64,000 nucleotides of DNA, taken from the NCBI GenBank assembly GCA_022570795.1, contig JAKUDP010000014.1, positions 930,001 to 994,000 of the forward strand, given 5' to 3'. The stretch is from Sphaerulina vaccinii (taxonomy: Eukaryota > Ascomycota > Dothideomycetes > Mycosphaerellales > Mycosphaerellaceae). The position numbers and the translations under genes are program-made. Shown here piece by piece: positions 10,719-22,201 of this stretch. Each line of letters starts with the position of its first letter. Within the stretch, counting starts at the first letter, position 1. The notes under the pieces were generated by a model that searched no databases, was not told where the DNA came from, and saw only the letters and a program-made list of their open reading frames with translations.

Positions 10719-10839
10719 GATCTCTGTCCGATTCGAACGAACGACTTCGTGCACACCCGCGCCAGTACCCCAGGGGCCCCTGAAAGGTAGTGGCGCCGGT
10801 GATGGTGGGCACAAGCTCTGACCGCTGAGCTAAGAGTTC
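10719..10839 (-). tRNA. tRNA-like element with about 49-nt structured insert in the anticodon loop (possible pseudo-tRNA)
   Basis: Read on the minus strand from 10839. The 7-nt acceptor strand GAACTCT pairs with AGAGATC except for one A-A mismatch. It is followed by TA, a D-arm (GCTC/GAGC with the AG-GG loop; good internal A box), a stem TGTGC/GCACG, a 5-nt variable region, and a perfect T-arm (GTTCG/CGGAC around TTCGAAT; good B box) with discriminator A. The anticodon loop holds about 49 extra bases, which themselves fold into a strong hairpin. The normally invariant U33 is a C, so no anticodon can be assigned safely. It may be an intron-containing tRNA gene that has drifted, or a pseudogene. 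Confidence 0.45.
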
Positions 10840-11210
10840 GACTGATAAAGGGGATGGATCGTGTTGACATATGATACCCAATTAGAGTATTGTTAGAAGG
10901 AAGTGGACAAAGTAAGATGCCTGAGCGATATCTCTTTCCTAGCTTATGCAGAATTCAGCCATGCAAGCTGACCAGACTTACACTATGTGCATCTGCTGCG
11001 ATGCGGTGTAAGTAGACATGATCATGAGCAGACAAGAAGAAAGCAATGAAGGTGGAGAGCGCATTGGTGTGGTATCATTCGTGTTGTCATTTTGCAGCTA
11101 TCAAGAGCACATGCTGTACGCTTCACGCCTCATAGGCAGTGCCCATAATTGTAGCTCTTCGTCATCTCCACAGCCTTCCAACAACCAACAACCATCGTCC
11201 ATATCCACAT
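10840..11210. other. Intergenic region, tRNA-like element / RPS15 3' side
   Basis: Region between the tRNA-like element and the RPS15 stop codon. No gene or strong signal recognised. Confidence 0.35.
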
Positions 11211-11978
11211 CTACTTGAGTGGGATGAAACGCGAAGAGTTGGTGGCACCGATACCTGGACGACCGTGCTTGACTGGCTTGCTGTTTGAATGTTAGTTAAA
11301 GTTGTGAAGAACGCTTTGCTTTGAGCTCCACGTACTAAGAGATGGAGAATTCTCCAAGGTAGTGGCCAACCATCTCTGGCTTGATCTCGACCTGGTTGAA
11401 TTCCTTTCCGGAGTAGACACCAACGACGGAGCCAATCATCTCTGGGACGATGATCATGTCACGAAGGTGAGTCTTGACGACGTCTGGCTTCTCGTTTGGC
11501 TTGGCCTCCTGCTTGGCCTTGCGGAGCTTCTTGATCAGACCCATTGGCTTGCGCTTGAGTCCGCGGTTGAACCGTCTGCGAGCACGAGCGTGGACGACAT
11601 CGCGCAGTTGCTCGGAAGAGAGGTCGAGGAGCCTGTCCAGGCGTGTCAGTGCCCATGCGATCACCAAACAGTATGTCCACTGCGATCTTTTCCACTCACT
11701 CGTCAAGGTCGATACCGCGGTATGAGAACTTGCGGAACGCTCTCTTGCGCTTCAGCTCTGTTGCACAACCGTGTTGTCAGCCCGATATCCTATCTTCCAG
11801 CACCCCTTTGTGGCCCATCCACAGGGTTTTCACCGCTGCGACAGCCACGAAGGGATGCCGCATCGTGTCGAGGTTTGCATACCGGCGGCCTCCTCGGCGT
11901 TCTGTGGGCAAACTGTCAGCGCGTGTCTTTCGAGGTCAGCGATGGAGGGAGGAGTCTCACGTAGTCTGCGTCAGCCAT
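11211..11978 (-). CDS. RPS15: 40S ribosomal protein S15 (uS19)
   Basis: Five exons on the minus strand: 11961-11978, 11883-11901, 11700-11757, 11336-11632 and 11211-11280, joined in frame into 153 residues. The first two exons are only 18 and 19 nt (MADADY, then NAEEAA plus one base), a common style in fungal ribosomal protein genes. The body shows RKFSYRGIDLDELLDLS, HARARRRFNRG, MIIVPEMIGS, VGVYSGKEFNQVEIKPEMVG and the C-terminus KHGRPGIGATNSSRF, all typical of eukaryotic uS19. The protein sits in the head of the 40S subunit near the A site. Intron-rich 5' structure fits high, regulated expression. Confidence 0.95.
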
Positions 11979-12331
11979 GTTGTCGGTTGGTGATCGATGG
12001 GTGTGTGAAGTCGACTGATGTTCACAAGAGAGGTCCCTTGGCTGTCAAAGTGTGATGGGGAATTTGAGATGTCGCCAAGATCGGTCGCTCTTTCCACTTT
12101 TCTCCGACCTTCTTGCCTCAGGCACATCATATCACCAAAACGATCAAGTTCCACGGCAGTACAAGTTGATACAAGTGATGCTTCGGCTAACAATATCATA
12201 CAGAATGTCCAAAGACGACGACCACCCAACTCCGCCCGCTATACATATCCGCTATGCCTCCCAACCATCGACAAAACTCGATATCTCATCCCGTTCTTAG
12301 GTCTCGTTCATTCATGATTACGCAAAGTTAC
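11979..12331. other. Intergenic region upstream of RPS15, downstream of SPT2
   Basis: Upstream region of RPS15 (minus strand) and 3' flank of SPT2. No clear TATA box. No gene seen. Confidence 0.35.
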
Positions 12332-13465
12332 TCAGAACCTCTTTCGAGCAGCAGCACTTTTACTAAGAGCTTCGAGTTTCTTCTTACGCTCTAACTTCTC
12401 TCGTTTATGGCGCTCTTCCTCCTCCAACGCTGCTTGATCCTCCTTTCTTGCAGCTCGAAGGGCTAATTCCTCTTCTCGGGCCATGTCATCGAAACCAGCG
12501 TCCATGTCGTCTGAGCCTTCCGATCCATAGCCATCTTCGTCCTCTTCTGCATCATCCAGATCTGACCAGCTGGCATAGCCACCGTACTTATCCTGGCCCA
12601 TACCTTTCTTCACTGCAGGCTTCGCAGAAGGTGCTCCAGGTTCTGCTTTCTTCATGGTGCCTCTGTATGCGATCTCTGGCTGTGCTGGTGTCTTCTTCAT
12701 AGTGCCTTTATACCCCACTTCCGGTACTTTCTTTTGCAAGCTGATCTTTCCGTCTGCAGGTGTGCCACTTCTACTCCGGCTCGCCAGCGCGGTCTTGCTG
12801 TTCTTAGGCCCAGCCTTCAGCCTTGCTTCCTCTTCCAGCTTCAGTCGGTCCTTCTTGGTCAATTTTGCTACGGGCTTATGTTTGATGCTACTACTACCAG
12901 CCGCCTTCACAGCTTCCTGCGCCGCCTTGGCCTTCTCCATGATCGAGGCGAAGCCCCGCTTCGGCTTCGCAGCAGAACTAGCTGATGTTGTTGCAGCTGG
13001 TGCAGATGCACTCGGTATGGTTCTTCCGGTAATCACTTTCGCTTTCACAGCGTCGCTCGCCTGTCCAGGTCTCGCGGTACCACGATATGGCGCATTTGTG
13101 CTTGGGGACGCCAAAGGAGCCTTCGAAGGGGCACTACTCAGTCCCGATGGCCGTACAGGAACCTGTACATCTACGCGCACAGTCTTTGCTGGCGGTGCTG
13201 TGATCTGCTCCTCCGGCTTCCTCTTCACGCCAGCGGCAACATTGTTCTTCGCGACTGGTCGCGTGCTGCCATTCGCGGTATTCGATACGTTGGATCCATT
13301 CGTCGGTCGTTGCTGATTCACACTCGTGGTGGACTTTTGCGCAGGTGCCTGGTTCTGCTTTGGGCCACCGATAGACCCAAGGAGAGAGGTGAAGGACTGG
13401 AAGTGAGTCAGACAGATGCTACCGTGTATAGATTGTGGTGGCAGAAGAGGTGGGCTTACCGTCAT
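12332..13465 (-). CDS. SPT2: SPT2-family chromatin protein (histone H3-H4 chaperone)
   Basis: Exon 1 is just ATG-ACG (13460-13465). A 63-nt intron (GTAAGC...TTCCAG, with a CTGAC branch site) leads to exon 2 at 12332-13396, giving 356 residues. The intron is a multiple of three and open, so an unspliced frame also exists, but splicing restores a compact start MTSFTSLLGSIGG like other SPT2 proteins. The middle is basic and rich in Lys, Ala, Ser and Pro. The C-terminal SPT2 domain holds KYGGYASWSDLDDAEEDEDG, an acidic patch, then an Arg/Lys/Glu helix ending AAARKRF. SPT2 binds DNA and histones H3-H4 behind RNA polymerase II. Family call rests on the C-terminal pattern. Confidence 0.85.
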   Translation of the reverse strand: MTVSPPLLPPQSIHGSICLTHFQSFTSLLGSIGGPKQNQAPAQKSTTSVNQQRPTNGSNVSNTANGSTRPVAKNNVAAGVKRKPEEQITAPPAKTVRVDVQVPVRPSGLSSAPSKAPLASPSTNAPYRGTARPGQASDAVKAKVITGRTIPSASAPAATTSASSAAKPKRGFASIMEKAKAAQEAVKAAGSSSIKHKPVAKLTKKDRLKLEEEARLKAGPKNSKTALASRSRSGTPADGKISLQKKVPEVGYKGTMKKTPAQPEIAYRGTMKKAEPGAPSAKPAVKKGMGQDKYGGYASWSDLDDAEEDEDGYGSEGSDDMDAGFDDMAREEELALRAARKEDQAALEEEERHKREKLERKKKLEALSKSAAARKRF

Positions 13466-13872
13466 GGTGGCTGCTATAGGCTATAGATCTCACTGGTGCG
13501 CTCCAAGACCAATATCGATATGCCAGGTGCGCATTATTAGTATCCAGAACTCGAGAAAGCGGCAAAGTGTCGTTAGCAATGTATGATTCAGTGGTAGAGG
13601 TGTCGCCGCATGCAGGTCACGTTCGAGGAATGACTCAGCGAAGACTTGGCGAGACCCCACGAGCCTCTCTTTTTCAACACCGCACTTGATTGATTAACTA
13701 CCGACACATCACCTCGAGCTTGAAGAATTCAGTCTGCAACCCGAGTTGCTTAAACCGATTGATTCTCTAGTTCTTTCCAAACCACATTCACAGTACGTTC
13801 TATCAGGCTCTTCCATCGCAGCGGCGACAGGCGCACACAGGACTCGCACTGACACTTCCACAGAAAATCAAA
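13466..13872. promoter_or_regulatory. Divergent intergenic region SPT2 / RPP2
   Basis: Shared upstream region of two divergent genes. A pyrimidine-rich stretch precedes the RPP2 start. No TATA box recognised. Confidence 0.35.
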
Positions 13873-14286
13873 ATGAAGCACCTAGCAGCATACCTCCTCC
13901 TCGGCCTGGCCGGCAACACCTCTCCATCCGCCGCGGACATCAAGGGCGTCCTGAGCGCCATCGGGGTCGACGCTGACGAAGAGCGTCTCAGCAAGCTTCT
14001 TTCTGAGCTCGAGGGCAAGGACATCAACGAGGTACGTTCTACAAAATCGCGGCTCGCGGCATTTTAATACTTTTGGACTACACACAGCTAACTCTCCACG
14101 CAGCTGATCGCCGAGGGTTCGCAAAAGCTTGCCTCCGTGCCATCTGGTGGTGCCGCCTCCGGTGGTGCTGCTCCAGCTGCTGGCGCATCTGCTGGTGGTG
14201 CCGCTGCTGAGGCCGCTCCAGAGGTTGCCAAGGAGGAGGAGAAGGAGGAGTCCGACGACGACATGGGCTTCGGTCTCTTCGACTAA
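13873..14286 (+). CDS. RPP2: 60S acidic ribosomal protein P2
   Basis: Two exons, 13873-14031 and 14104-14286, with a 72-nt intron (GTACGT...CGCAG), give 113 residues. The N-terminal dimerisation domain begins MKHLAAYLLLGLAGN and continues IKGVLSAIGVDADEERLSKLL, diagnostic for P2 rather than P1. An Ala/Gly hinge follows, then the acidic tail ending SDDDMGFGLFD, the element that contacts elongation factors at the ribosomal stalk. The start ATG is preceded by AAA, a good eukaryotic context. Confidence 0.96.
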
Positions 14287-14941
14287 GCGTCTCGCTCACT
14301 GGTCAAGATGAAAAGCGCAAAGGAAGGAGGAGAACATTGAGGTGGACACTCTTGGAAAAGCTTCGGCTTCAGGTCATACTCGCAGTGAACATCTCTGTTC
14401 TCTGATACAACACTGTATGGGTAGCATGATGCTAGACGTGATATGAACCTACTATGCCATGCTCACATGGCTTTCCTCCGCACAACATGCTCCTTGAGTC
14501 TTTTCTTTATGCTTGACCATCCTATGCTCTCGTGGCGCAAGATCATCTTCCACGACTGGAACGAGTGAAATGTCACTCAATGCATGTATCTGTGACGCCC
14601 GTCGTTGGTCGCCGTGCTGCGTCTTGTGCGCTTGCTTTCCACCACCAGGAGTACCGAGCGTGCTCACCAGACTGACTTCATCCAAAGCCACTCCGCACGT
14701 CTCATGACAGAAAGCTCATCCGAAAGCAGCTTGTACGAGTACATTTGCTGCTGCGCTTTTTGGGTATCTCGTTAATCTATGCAGACGAAGCATCAATGTA
14801 TGCCGTTCTTCTTCCTATCCAGTACGCCTCGCTGCAAAACAAAAGCCAAGCCCATTTCGCTGTCTGTGAAAAGCGCCGCTGTGTCGCATGAATCGTGTCT
14901 GCATGCATACTTTCATTGCAAAATGCAGTGTAAGACGCCAA
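14287..14941. other. Convergent intergenic region RPP2 / RPB7
   Basis: Two 3' UTRs. Short frames on both strands have no recognisable character. No gene seen. Confidence 0.4.
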
Positions 14942-15571
14942 TCATTGTAGAAGAGGTCTAAACACAGATTAGTCAAGATTCCGGCAGGCTTCAGCTTCCA
15001 CAACTGCTTACCCAAGGTAGTCCTCACGTATACTACCAATAGCATACATGCTGCCCATCTCGCCTCGAATACCTTTGATCCGTAGTCGCACTTGCGTTCC
15101 ACGTTCAATAGTTTGATCTGAGTTGTCCGTGAAGGATGGGGTCGAGCCTTCTACGGTGTATTTGAGACCGGGCGAAATCATCTGCAGATGCCATTAGCGA
15201 CCAAACGAGAACCATCGCAGCCCGTGTGTACATGAACGTACCGCTTTGCTCACGAATACGCTCAAGGCGCCGACATCCACGAAAAAGCCGTTGTTGACCA
15301 CGCTTGTCACCATCCCATCAACTACTTCACCTCTGAACGGCCGCCATACAATCGCGCGGTACGAGAGTGTGTACTTTGCCATTCCCGTGCCAGGTACCAA
15401 TACGGGTTCGCTGATCTCGTCGACTTCGATGATCTGGACTATCATCTCTGTGCCCTCCACCTTCCCCTCCATGTCCTCGTATAACCTATCCCTGACCTGC
15501 TTGTCTGCAGCGCTGTCGAAGAAAGATGGATGCAGCGTACATTCTCGGACTCGGTGCGCAACGAAGAACAT
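14942..15571 (-). CDS. RPB7: RNA polymerase II subunit RPB7
   Basis: Three exons on the minus strand (15242-15571, 15012-15181, 14942-14957) give 171 residues, the same length as yeast Rpb7. The start MFFVAHRVRECTLHPSFF is the family N-terminus; an in-frame Met further upstream (15685) is ignored. The RNP-like half ends with YRAIVWRPFRGEVVDGMVTS and the OB-fold half with VRLRIKGIRGEMGSMYAIGS and REDYLG. The last exon is 16 nt and depends on an intron with GTAAGC donor, CTAAT branch and TTTAG acceptor. If unspliced, the protein ends five codons earlier in effect. Rpb7 pairs with Rpb4 on the polymerase stalk. Confidence 0.93.
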
Positions 15572-16017
15572 TTCGGCGATTTGGGTGAAGGCGAGCGCAA
15601 TTGCAGCACTGCGCTTCGTGGGAGATAAATCGGCGGCACGCGATCGTTCCAGTCGAGGCGCGCAATTGGTGCAAAGACTGCACAATCAAGTGTTCTTCGC
15701 GTTGTATCGAGCTCGTATTGCGTCGTGAGACAGTGTCCACGCACGATATGGATGCACTGGCGTGTAAAGAATGTGTTGGTCGTGGGTTGAAGAGTTGAAG
15801 AGGTCGAAGTCGCGAAGTCCCACATGAAGAAAGCTTGGAGCAAGTCGAAACTCTAAAATTGTCCAAAGCTTCACTCACATCATTTCATTCACCATCACAT
15901 CACATACAGGATCTCGAAAGTATGTATCATCATGGCTATAATATACGCGAGTGCTTCGCTGTGTACACGTGGCTACATACGTCCTGTCGTCTCGGCCCAT
16001 CTACCAACAACAACATA
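15572..16017. other. Intergenic region upstream of RPB7
   Basis: Upstream region of RPB7 and 3' flank of the rhodopsin-domain gene. Open frames here only extend the RPB7 frame or run antisense. No further gene seen. Confidence 0.4.
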
Positions 16018-17398
16018 TCACACGCGCCGTGCTATCGAAGGAGGCAGCATAGGGGCTTGGTCATGCTGTACCTCATGTTGTATCTCATATGCAGTCTCGC
16101 GGAGAATTACCATGTCATCGCCAGAGCTACCACTGCCCACACTCGCCGTGTCTATCAGATACGGCTCAGCCCGTATATCTGTGAACGACTTGAGCTGCGT
16201 TTCTGGCCTCAGCTTCAGCCCCAGTTGAGGGTCAGACTTGGGTGCTGGCGCAGATGTCGGTGAGTAATCTTTCGGCCGTGCATTACCTTTCCTAACATCC
16301 TTCTCGTTCCTGTTGCCAGAGGTCGACACATCGGACATGCCATAACTGTCATCTCCCTTCCCACGCAATTGCCCTACACCGAAGCCAGTATTGAAGCTCT
16401 CCGTGAAGGTCTTGAGTGCGGACATGGTACTAAACACGATGTTAGCTCCCGTGCCTCAAATAGCACGTCTAGCTGCCTACCTTGCTGCTATGGCATATGC
16501 GAGCTCAATCTCCAGCCAAATGGCGACGAGGGCACTGTCCAGACCTGCATCGGATTGCGGTCGCCCTAGTCGACGAGTGTAATTGTCTCTTCCTACCGAG
16601 AGACCAAGTATCCTATGCGAAGGAACATCAATACCAAACATGGGTGGGCCAAGGCTCGGGAGAACTTACGGCAGTCTCACCCAGAATGCAACAACGATCA
16701 TCGCCTTCTTCGCCAGTCGCATTTGCAGAGTCCACACGAGGTGGATTGGCAGCGCCAGAAGGAGCACTTCGGTAATGCAGTCGAGAGCTGTTGCGGCTTG
16801 CCATCGAATCTCCTATCAGCGAGTCAGTCGAGGCCTAGTCAATGTTGCAGACAACGTACTTGAGATGAGCAAGTGGCTGTATTCTTGCTGAACGCCCAGT
16901 AGTAGCCAGAGCTGCTGGGGCATCCAGCAGTGACTACAACGATTGTCACCACGCCTAGGATTGCAACGACGATATTACAAGCATGGTATAATCTGATCTG
17001 GAATGGAGTCTTCGTAATGCGAGCCAAGAAAGATATCATTGCGCACTTCGACAGATATAGCGCAACGAAGAACAGCACCATGCTGGAAACCGAGGCCTAG
17101 GTCTATTAGCATTGGTTCAAGCTATGCATTCGCCTAAGTGTACCTGGTTAAGACTGTCTAGATCATCCTGGGCGGCAGCGATGCTGGACCAAGGCTTGCC
17201 GAGCCCTGCTGCGTAGCTTGCATAACTTGCCCCGATATGGCCAAAGGCCACCAATGTAGCCGCCCCAATAACGGCGTCGTCTGTGCCAAGGGCGTTCTTT
17301 CGAATCCAGTAACGAATAACGGCAACGAAGATGGTAAAGACAAGACAGAGACTGATTGTGAAGCTCACAGCATTCTCATATCCTTCTCGATGCGGCAT
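16018..17398 (-). CDS. Fungal rhodopsin-domain integral membrane protein
   Basis: Five exons (17144-17398, 16860-17096, 16670-16812, 16481-16612, 16018-16429) join in frame to 392 residues. Phases match at each GT-AG junction, which supports the model. The N-terminal part carries several hydrophobic helices (VSFTISLCLVFTIFVAVIRY, VLFFVALYLSKCAMISFLARI, ACNIVVAILGVVTIVVVTAG) with loop motifs such as LGTDDAVIG and LYLSK, as in the large fungal seven-helix rhodopsin-domain family. The tail after about residue 260 is polar and looks cytoplasmic. No retinal-binding lysine is implied; most members have unknown roles. A frame to 17440 opens only with GTG, so ATG at 17398 was used; an extra upstream exon is possible. 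Confidence 0.8.
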
Positions 17399-18449
17399 AT
17401 TGACGCGATTTTCCTGGTCGTTGTGAGACTGAATGAGCACGCGATATACGCGATCAGGCGAACAGCTCCAGATAGCAGACGACGCAGCTCGGGACGTCTG
17501 CGGATGGTGACAGAGTGAAGAAAGGGATCAGTTCGGTTTTGTTCGCATGGCAGAGTTCTTCGAAAGTTTACAGGTATACACGGATGCAGATGGATGGCAG
17601 ACAGTGGCACTATGTGCAGTGTGTGCAGTGTGTGAGCGCTGTGTCACCACATGAATCGTCCTCCCAGATTATGGACGGCGGCTGGGGGCTTGTGCTGCTC
17701 GAGAAACGCTCATATTGCACAGGATGGGCGGAACCACGTTTCTCTCCCCGCTGGTGAATGGGCATGAAGTCTGGTTTCGTGGTCCAGCGTGACGGTCTCT
17801 AGCCAAAGCACAAGAAAACGATCTGCTCTGCCAGTGCAAATCTCGTCAGGTCACACACCAGGACCTCCACTACTTTCATGAAGTCGTTGCGTCACTAGTC
17901 CTGCAGTGATAGTCCGCGACAGCATTAGCTGCAGGTTTGTGTTACTCAAGCGGTTGGGTAGCCGTCTGCTGTGTAACGTCGCACAGTCCCAGTAACCCAT
18001 CTCCGTCCACAGTGGCGCAGGGATAACCTGCAAGGGCAACGATTTGATGCATTTGCACCTGTCAAGCCAAGAAAGAAGAGCGTACCAGGTCTCGGCGTGT
18101 CCTGCAACATCCTGTTGGGAGACATCGCACATTCGATTCAGCGCCTGCAGTCGCACGGCCGCCTCGATGCCGGCGCAGATCAGACTCGGCATTCATCACA
18201 AAAGTGACAGTCGCGGCAAATCGCTTCCGCCTACTGCTACGGAAGCGATAGCCTTCGTTTGACGATTTGTGTTGTACGAAACATGTGGCCAACGCACCTT
18301 GCTCAGTAGCCCCATCCCTATCTTTCTCATTCAAGAACTCCTATGCTTCCGTCATTCGACTTGCCCCTCCTTCATCTTGTGTCCCTCTTATCAGGTCTTC
18401 CAACTCCTCGAACCTTTCAAGAGCAGTCCTAAGGAGGCGCGACGCCACG
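17399..18449. promoter_or_regulatory. Divergent intergenic region, rhodopsin-domain gene / permease
   Basis: About 1 kb between two divergent membrane-protein genes. Several GTGTGCAGTGTG-type short repeats occur near 17613-17632. No coding frame with conserved features. Confidence 0.4.
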
Positions 18450-20747
18450 ATGATTCCAGACGCGAAGCCCGAAGATAGCTACTCTATCGACAGTATGCAT
18501 CCAGAAGCAGAAGCTGTTGTTGCTGAGAAGAAGGGCGGAACTTCCATCGATGGATATGAAATGGGTCGCATGGGCAAAAAGCAGGAACTTCGTGTAAGTC
18601 ACCAATCAGGCTTGTTCTGATCAAGGCTCACATCGCCGCAGAGAAACTTCAAATTCGTTGGTATGTCGCCCGAACAGCGAGCAACGATCGAAGATGTGCG
18701 TTGAAACTGACATGATCTCTTCTCTTAGGTATTGTTGGCTTCGTCACCATACTGCAGGCCACCTGGGAGAACGTCCTACTATCGACTTGGTTCGGTCTGT
18801 ACAACGGCGGTACTGCTGGAGTGATCTGGTGCACCATTGCTGTTTGGCTTTTAATGCTTTGCATGATTGCTTCACTGGCCGAGATGGCATCTATGGCTCC
18901 CACTGCTGGAGGACAAGTATGTATCTCGAGCCTCGCGAAGTGTGTACTCATGCTGACCTATGACAGTATCATTGGTAAGCAAAGACGTATCTTGATCTGT
19001 TCGCATGCTGCAGTTGCACTATCAGATCTGCAGATCTGCATCTTTGAAACGAGCATGCTGGGCGACAAATCGATGCTGACTTGAGATCTTCACGTAGGGT
19101 GTCTGAGTTTGCGCCACCGTCTCTGCAGAAGCCTCTCAGCTATGTTGTTGGGTGGTGTTGCTGTCTTGGCTGGATTGCAGGCGTGCCATCTTGCTGTGTC
19201 CAACTGGCTGGCATGGTGCAGACAATGGTGCTTCTCATCAGTCCTGATGCCGACGTCTCTCGCTTATGGCAATCGACACTGCTGCTGTACTGCTTCCTCT
19301 TGCTGGCCGTAGGCTTCAACATCTTCTGCGCTCAGCAGCTCCCGCTTGCTGAAGGAATCCTGCTATTCGTCCATGTATTGGGCTTCTTTGTAAGTCGTCG
19401 TAGCCTCAAATGTTTCCCGCATGCTAACTCCGAAGCAGGTGTTTCTCTTGGTCTTCTGTAAGCACCTCTCATCTTCCCGGGCTCATTGCGTTACTGATAT
19501 GTGATTCCAAGGGATCATGGGCGATCATGCACCTGCGGAGCGCGTATTCACAGAGTTCCATGATGGCGGAAGCTGGGGTAACACGGGTCTATCGTGCCTC
19601 GTTGGCTTGGCCACGCCGGTCTGGTGTTTCATTGGGCCCGATGCTGGAGGTGAGTCACATGGAGAAGCCCGAATTACAGCAAGGCACTCGCTAATAGTTG
19701 CAAGCTCATATGTCGGAAGAGCTCAAAGATGCATCTCTGCAACTGCCTCGAGCGATGATGTGGGCGACAGTGCTGAACGGAGTCCTCGGTATCACAATGC
19801 TTATCAGCTTTTGGTGTGTGGTGACAGCTCCTATGCTTGAATCCGGCTAACAGAACTATCAGCTTTTGCATCACCGACATCAATTATATCGTCAGCCTCG
19901 ACAGCGACTTCCCGATCATCGAAGTGCTCCTGAGGGCCACAAATTCGAAAGCAGCTACCTGCGTACTTGGCGCTATGCTAGTAGTGCTGCTGTTCTTCTC
20001 CACGGTGACGACCACCGCCAGTGCCTCCCGGCAGATATGGGCTTTCTCCAGAGATCAGGTGCGTCAAGTATGCATGGTAGAGCTTCGAATAGCACTAATT
20101 CCGGCAGGGCTTCCCATTCTCCAACTGGATTCGATACGTGGATCCTCGAATGGAGGTCCCAGTGAATGCCGTCCTCTGTGCTCTGATTGTGTCGGCAGTG
20201 ATGTGAGTGTACGAAAAAGTAGTCGGGTAGGCTTGTGCTAATTTGCTACCAACAGCTCGGCGATCAACTTTGGCTCTGACACGGCATTCAATGCGGTTGT
20301 TGGTGTCTCGAACGCTGCACTCGGCTTCTCGTACATCGTCTCCATTGGCTGCCTGCGATTGAAAAGGCTGCGAGGCGAACCTCTTCTGCCGGCGCGCTGG
20401 TCACTCGGGCGCTATGGCGGCGTCATCAACGACATCTCGCTGGCGTTTCTTCTTGTGAGTGCGAGAATCACAACCAGATGGCATCGACTTGCTAGTTCCT
20501 TGCTACAAGATCCGAGAGCCTGACAACAGACTCTACCCCGATTTAACGCATGCTGACCTCGCGCTAGGTGATCTTCGTATTCTCCTTCTTCCCCACCGAT
20601 GTGCTACACAACAATCCGCAATGGGCTGCGAACTTCAACTGGGCCATAGTCATATTTGGCACGACCTGTATTCTGGCGGCCACATACTATGTCCTTGGTG
20701 GAAGCCGACGTTATATCTCGCCAGCCTCGCTGGTCAGGGAGGAATAG
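18450..20747 (+). CDS. APC-family amino acid / GABA / choline-type permease, 12 exons
   Basis: Twelve exons join to 528 residues: 18450-18593, 18642-18660, 18729-18916, 18967-18974, 19098-19389, 19439-19457, 19512-19649, 19705-19813, 19863-20058, 20108-20202, 20256-20454, 20568-20747. All junctions are GT-AG and frame-consistent. An acidic cytosolic tail is followed by about 12 hydrophobic helices. Family features are EMASMAPTAGGQYHWVSEFAP in the first transmembrane pair and RQIWAFSRD in the middle. The fourth exon is only 8 nt (TATCATTG) and supplies Tyr-His-Trp of the conserved QYHWVSE motif. The substrate (GABA, other amino acids, choline or other amines) cannot be told from the sequence. 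Confidence 0.87.
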
Positions 20748-22201
20748 TGTGTATAGAATGGAAGTGGCGCTTGTGTATTCGATGCGGGCTGGAATGTGTT
20801 CGACAATTGAACGAAGAGTTGTGTTGTACAGAAGGAGGTCGGGGTTCAAGAATAGCCTTATCTCACGATTTACTTGGCAGCTCTCCGTTCCATTCCTCTC
20901 CGGTTTGAGCCGACTTATGCACAGGTATAGGTTGTATCTAGAGTATAAACTCCTCCAGGTACTGCCTCGGAATTCTCATGGCATGATACATGTATACCAT
21001 ACTCCAGCTTTGGCAGAAGATGTTTCTGGAGTGTCATTATTGCAGCGACCGTGGTAAAATCATGACTACTTCCTGCTGAAAGGCCAGATGAGCCGTTACC
21101 AGGCGAGCCACGAAAGACGGTGAGAACCGCCACTTCCACCTCTCATGATATTTACAGAGTGCAATTGCATAGTATTTCATGGCTTCATGAAGCAGGAATG
21201 TCACAAGAAGACCGAGGCACCTTCTGATGCCCTTGATCATGTATGGCGCTCTCTAGGTAGCTCGAGGACTATACTTGCAATGCTGCTCGTCGGCTCTACA
21301 AGTAGTAACATCGGAAGTTTTCGTGTATATCACAGCTGTGGCGCATGAACAAACCTTCGGACACATCCAGAGGCCTGTGTAGGCCTAGGCAGGGCCGTAT
21401 CGATATGGGGTGCAGTCACAGTGAATTCAACAATTCACATTGCTGGATATAATATGGGGTTTCACCTTTCGAACCGCCGCCACTGGATGAACAGTGAATA
21501 GACCCAAGGAACTGAACTAGCGTCTATTCTTGTAGCCCCATTCACCGCATTGTCAGCTTCACAATTCCGTCTTCACCATTCTCCAGTACACAAAAGCGTC
21601 GATCACCTCTAGACTGACTTCCAGTTGGGGTACGTGGACTCGACGCCACCTCATCGCTTTCGCAACTATGTGCTGCTAGAGCCCCGAGGCGTTCGTTTCT
21701 TCCGTCCTTTTCGAGAGTTTCCGCCGTGCGTTACTGTATTGGAGCACCTTGCCTGCTTGCCTATCGAGCGAACTACACTACACCGATTTGGTATACTCCT
21801 GCACACCGCACACCTTGCAATCAATCTCGCACTTTTTGCTATCCATACCATTTCACGCACACCGAAGACACGATCGTAGCGACAACGACAGCCACGGCCA
21901 GAACATCCACCAGCCAACAACAACGTTACGCATCCTTGCCGCTCCTCACCAGACCAACGTCATCCTCAACACGAAACCGCGATTGTTCCATTGGCCCTGG
22001 ACCAGCTACCCTGCTCCGTTCTACACTACTGTGCTGTCTTGTGCTGGGTAGAGTGACAGGTCGCTTCTCTGAGAGCAGAGCACTACACTACAAATCTGTA
22101 TCTGGTTTTGGCCTGGTCGGCTCTTGGGCGTAGGGTGTTCACGCGCATGAATTGCGATCGAGTCTTCCACGACGCTTGGGCCCGGTGCCCGCCAGTTCGA
22201 T
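20748..22201. other. Long intergenic region permease / RRFAPEPIE-repeat protein
   Basis: About 1.45 kb. The last 600 bp are C/T-rich and read like a long 5' leader of the downstream gene. Short frames in all phases lack domain features. No gene supported. Confidence 0.4.

Noticed and set aside
12654..13316. 220-codon plus-strand open frame
   Set aside because: Antisense to SPT2; its Leu/Phe/Ala-rich look comes from reading Lys/Ser-rich codons backwards.
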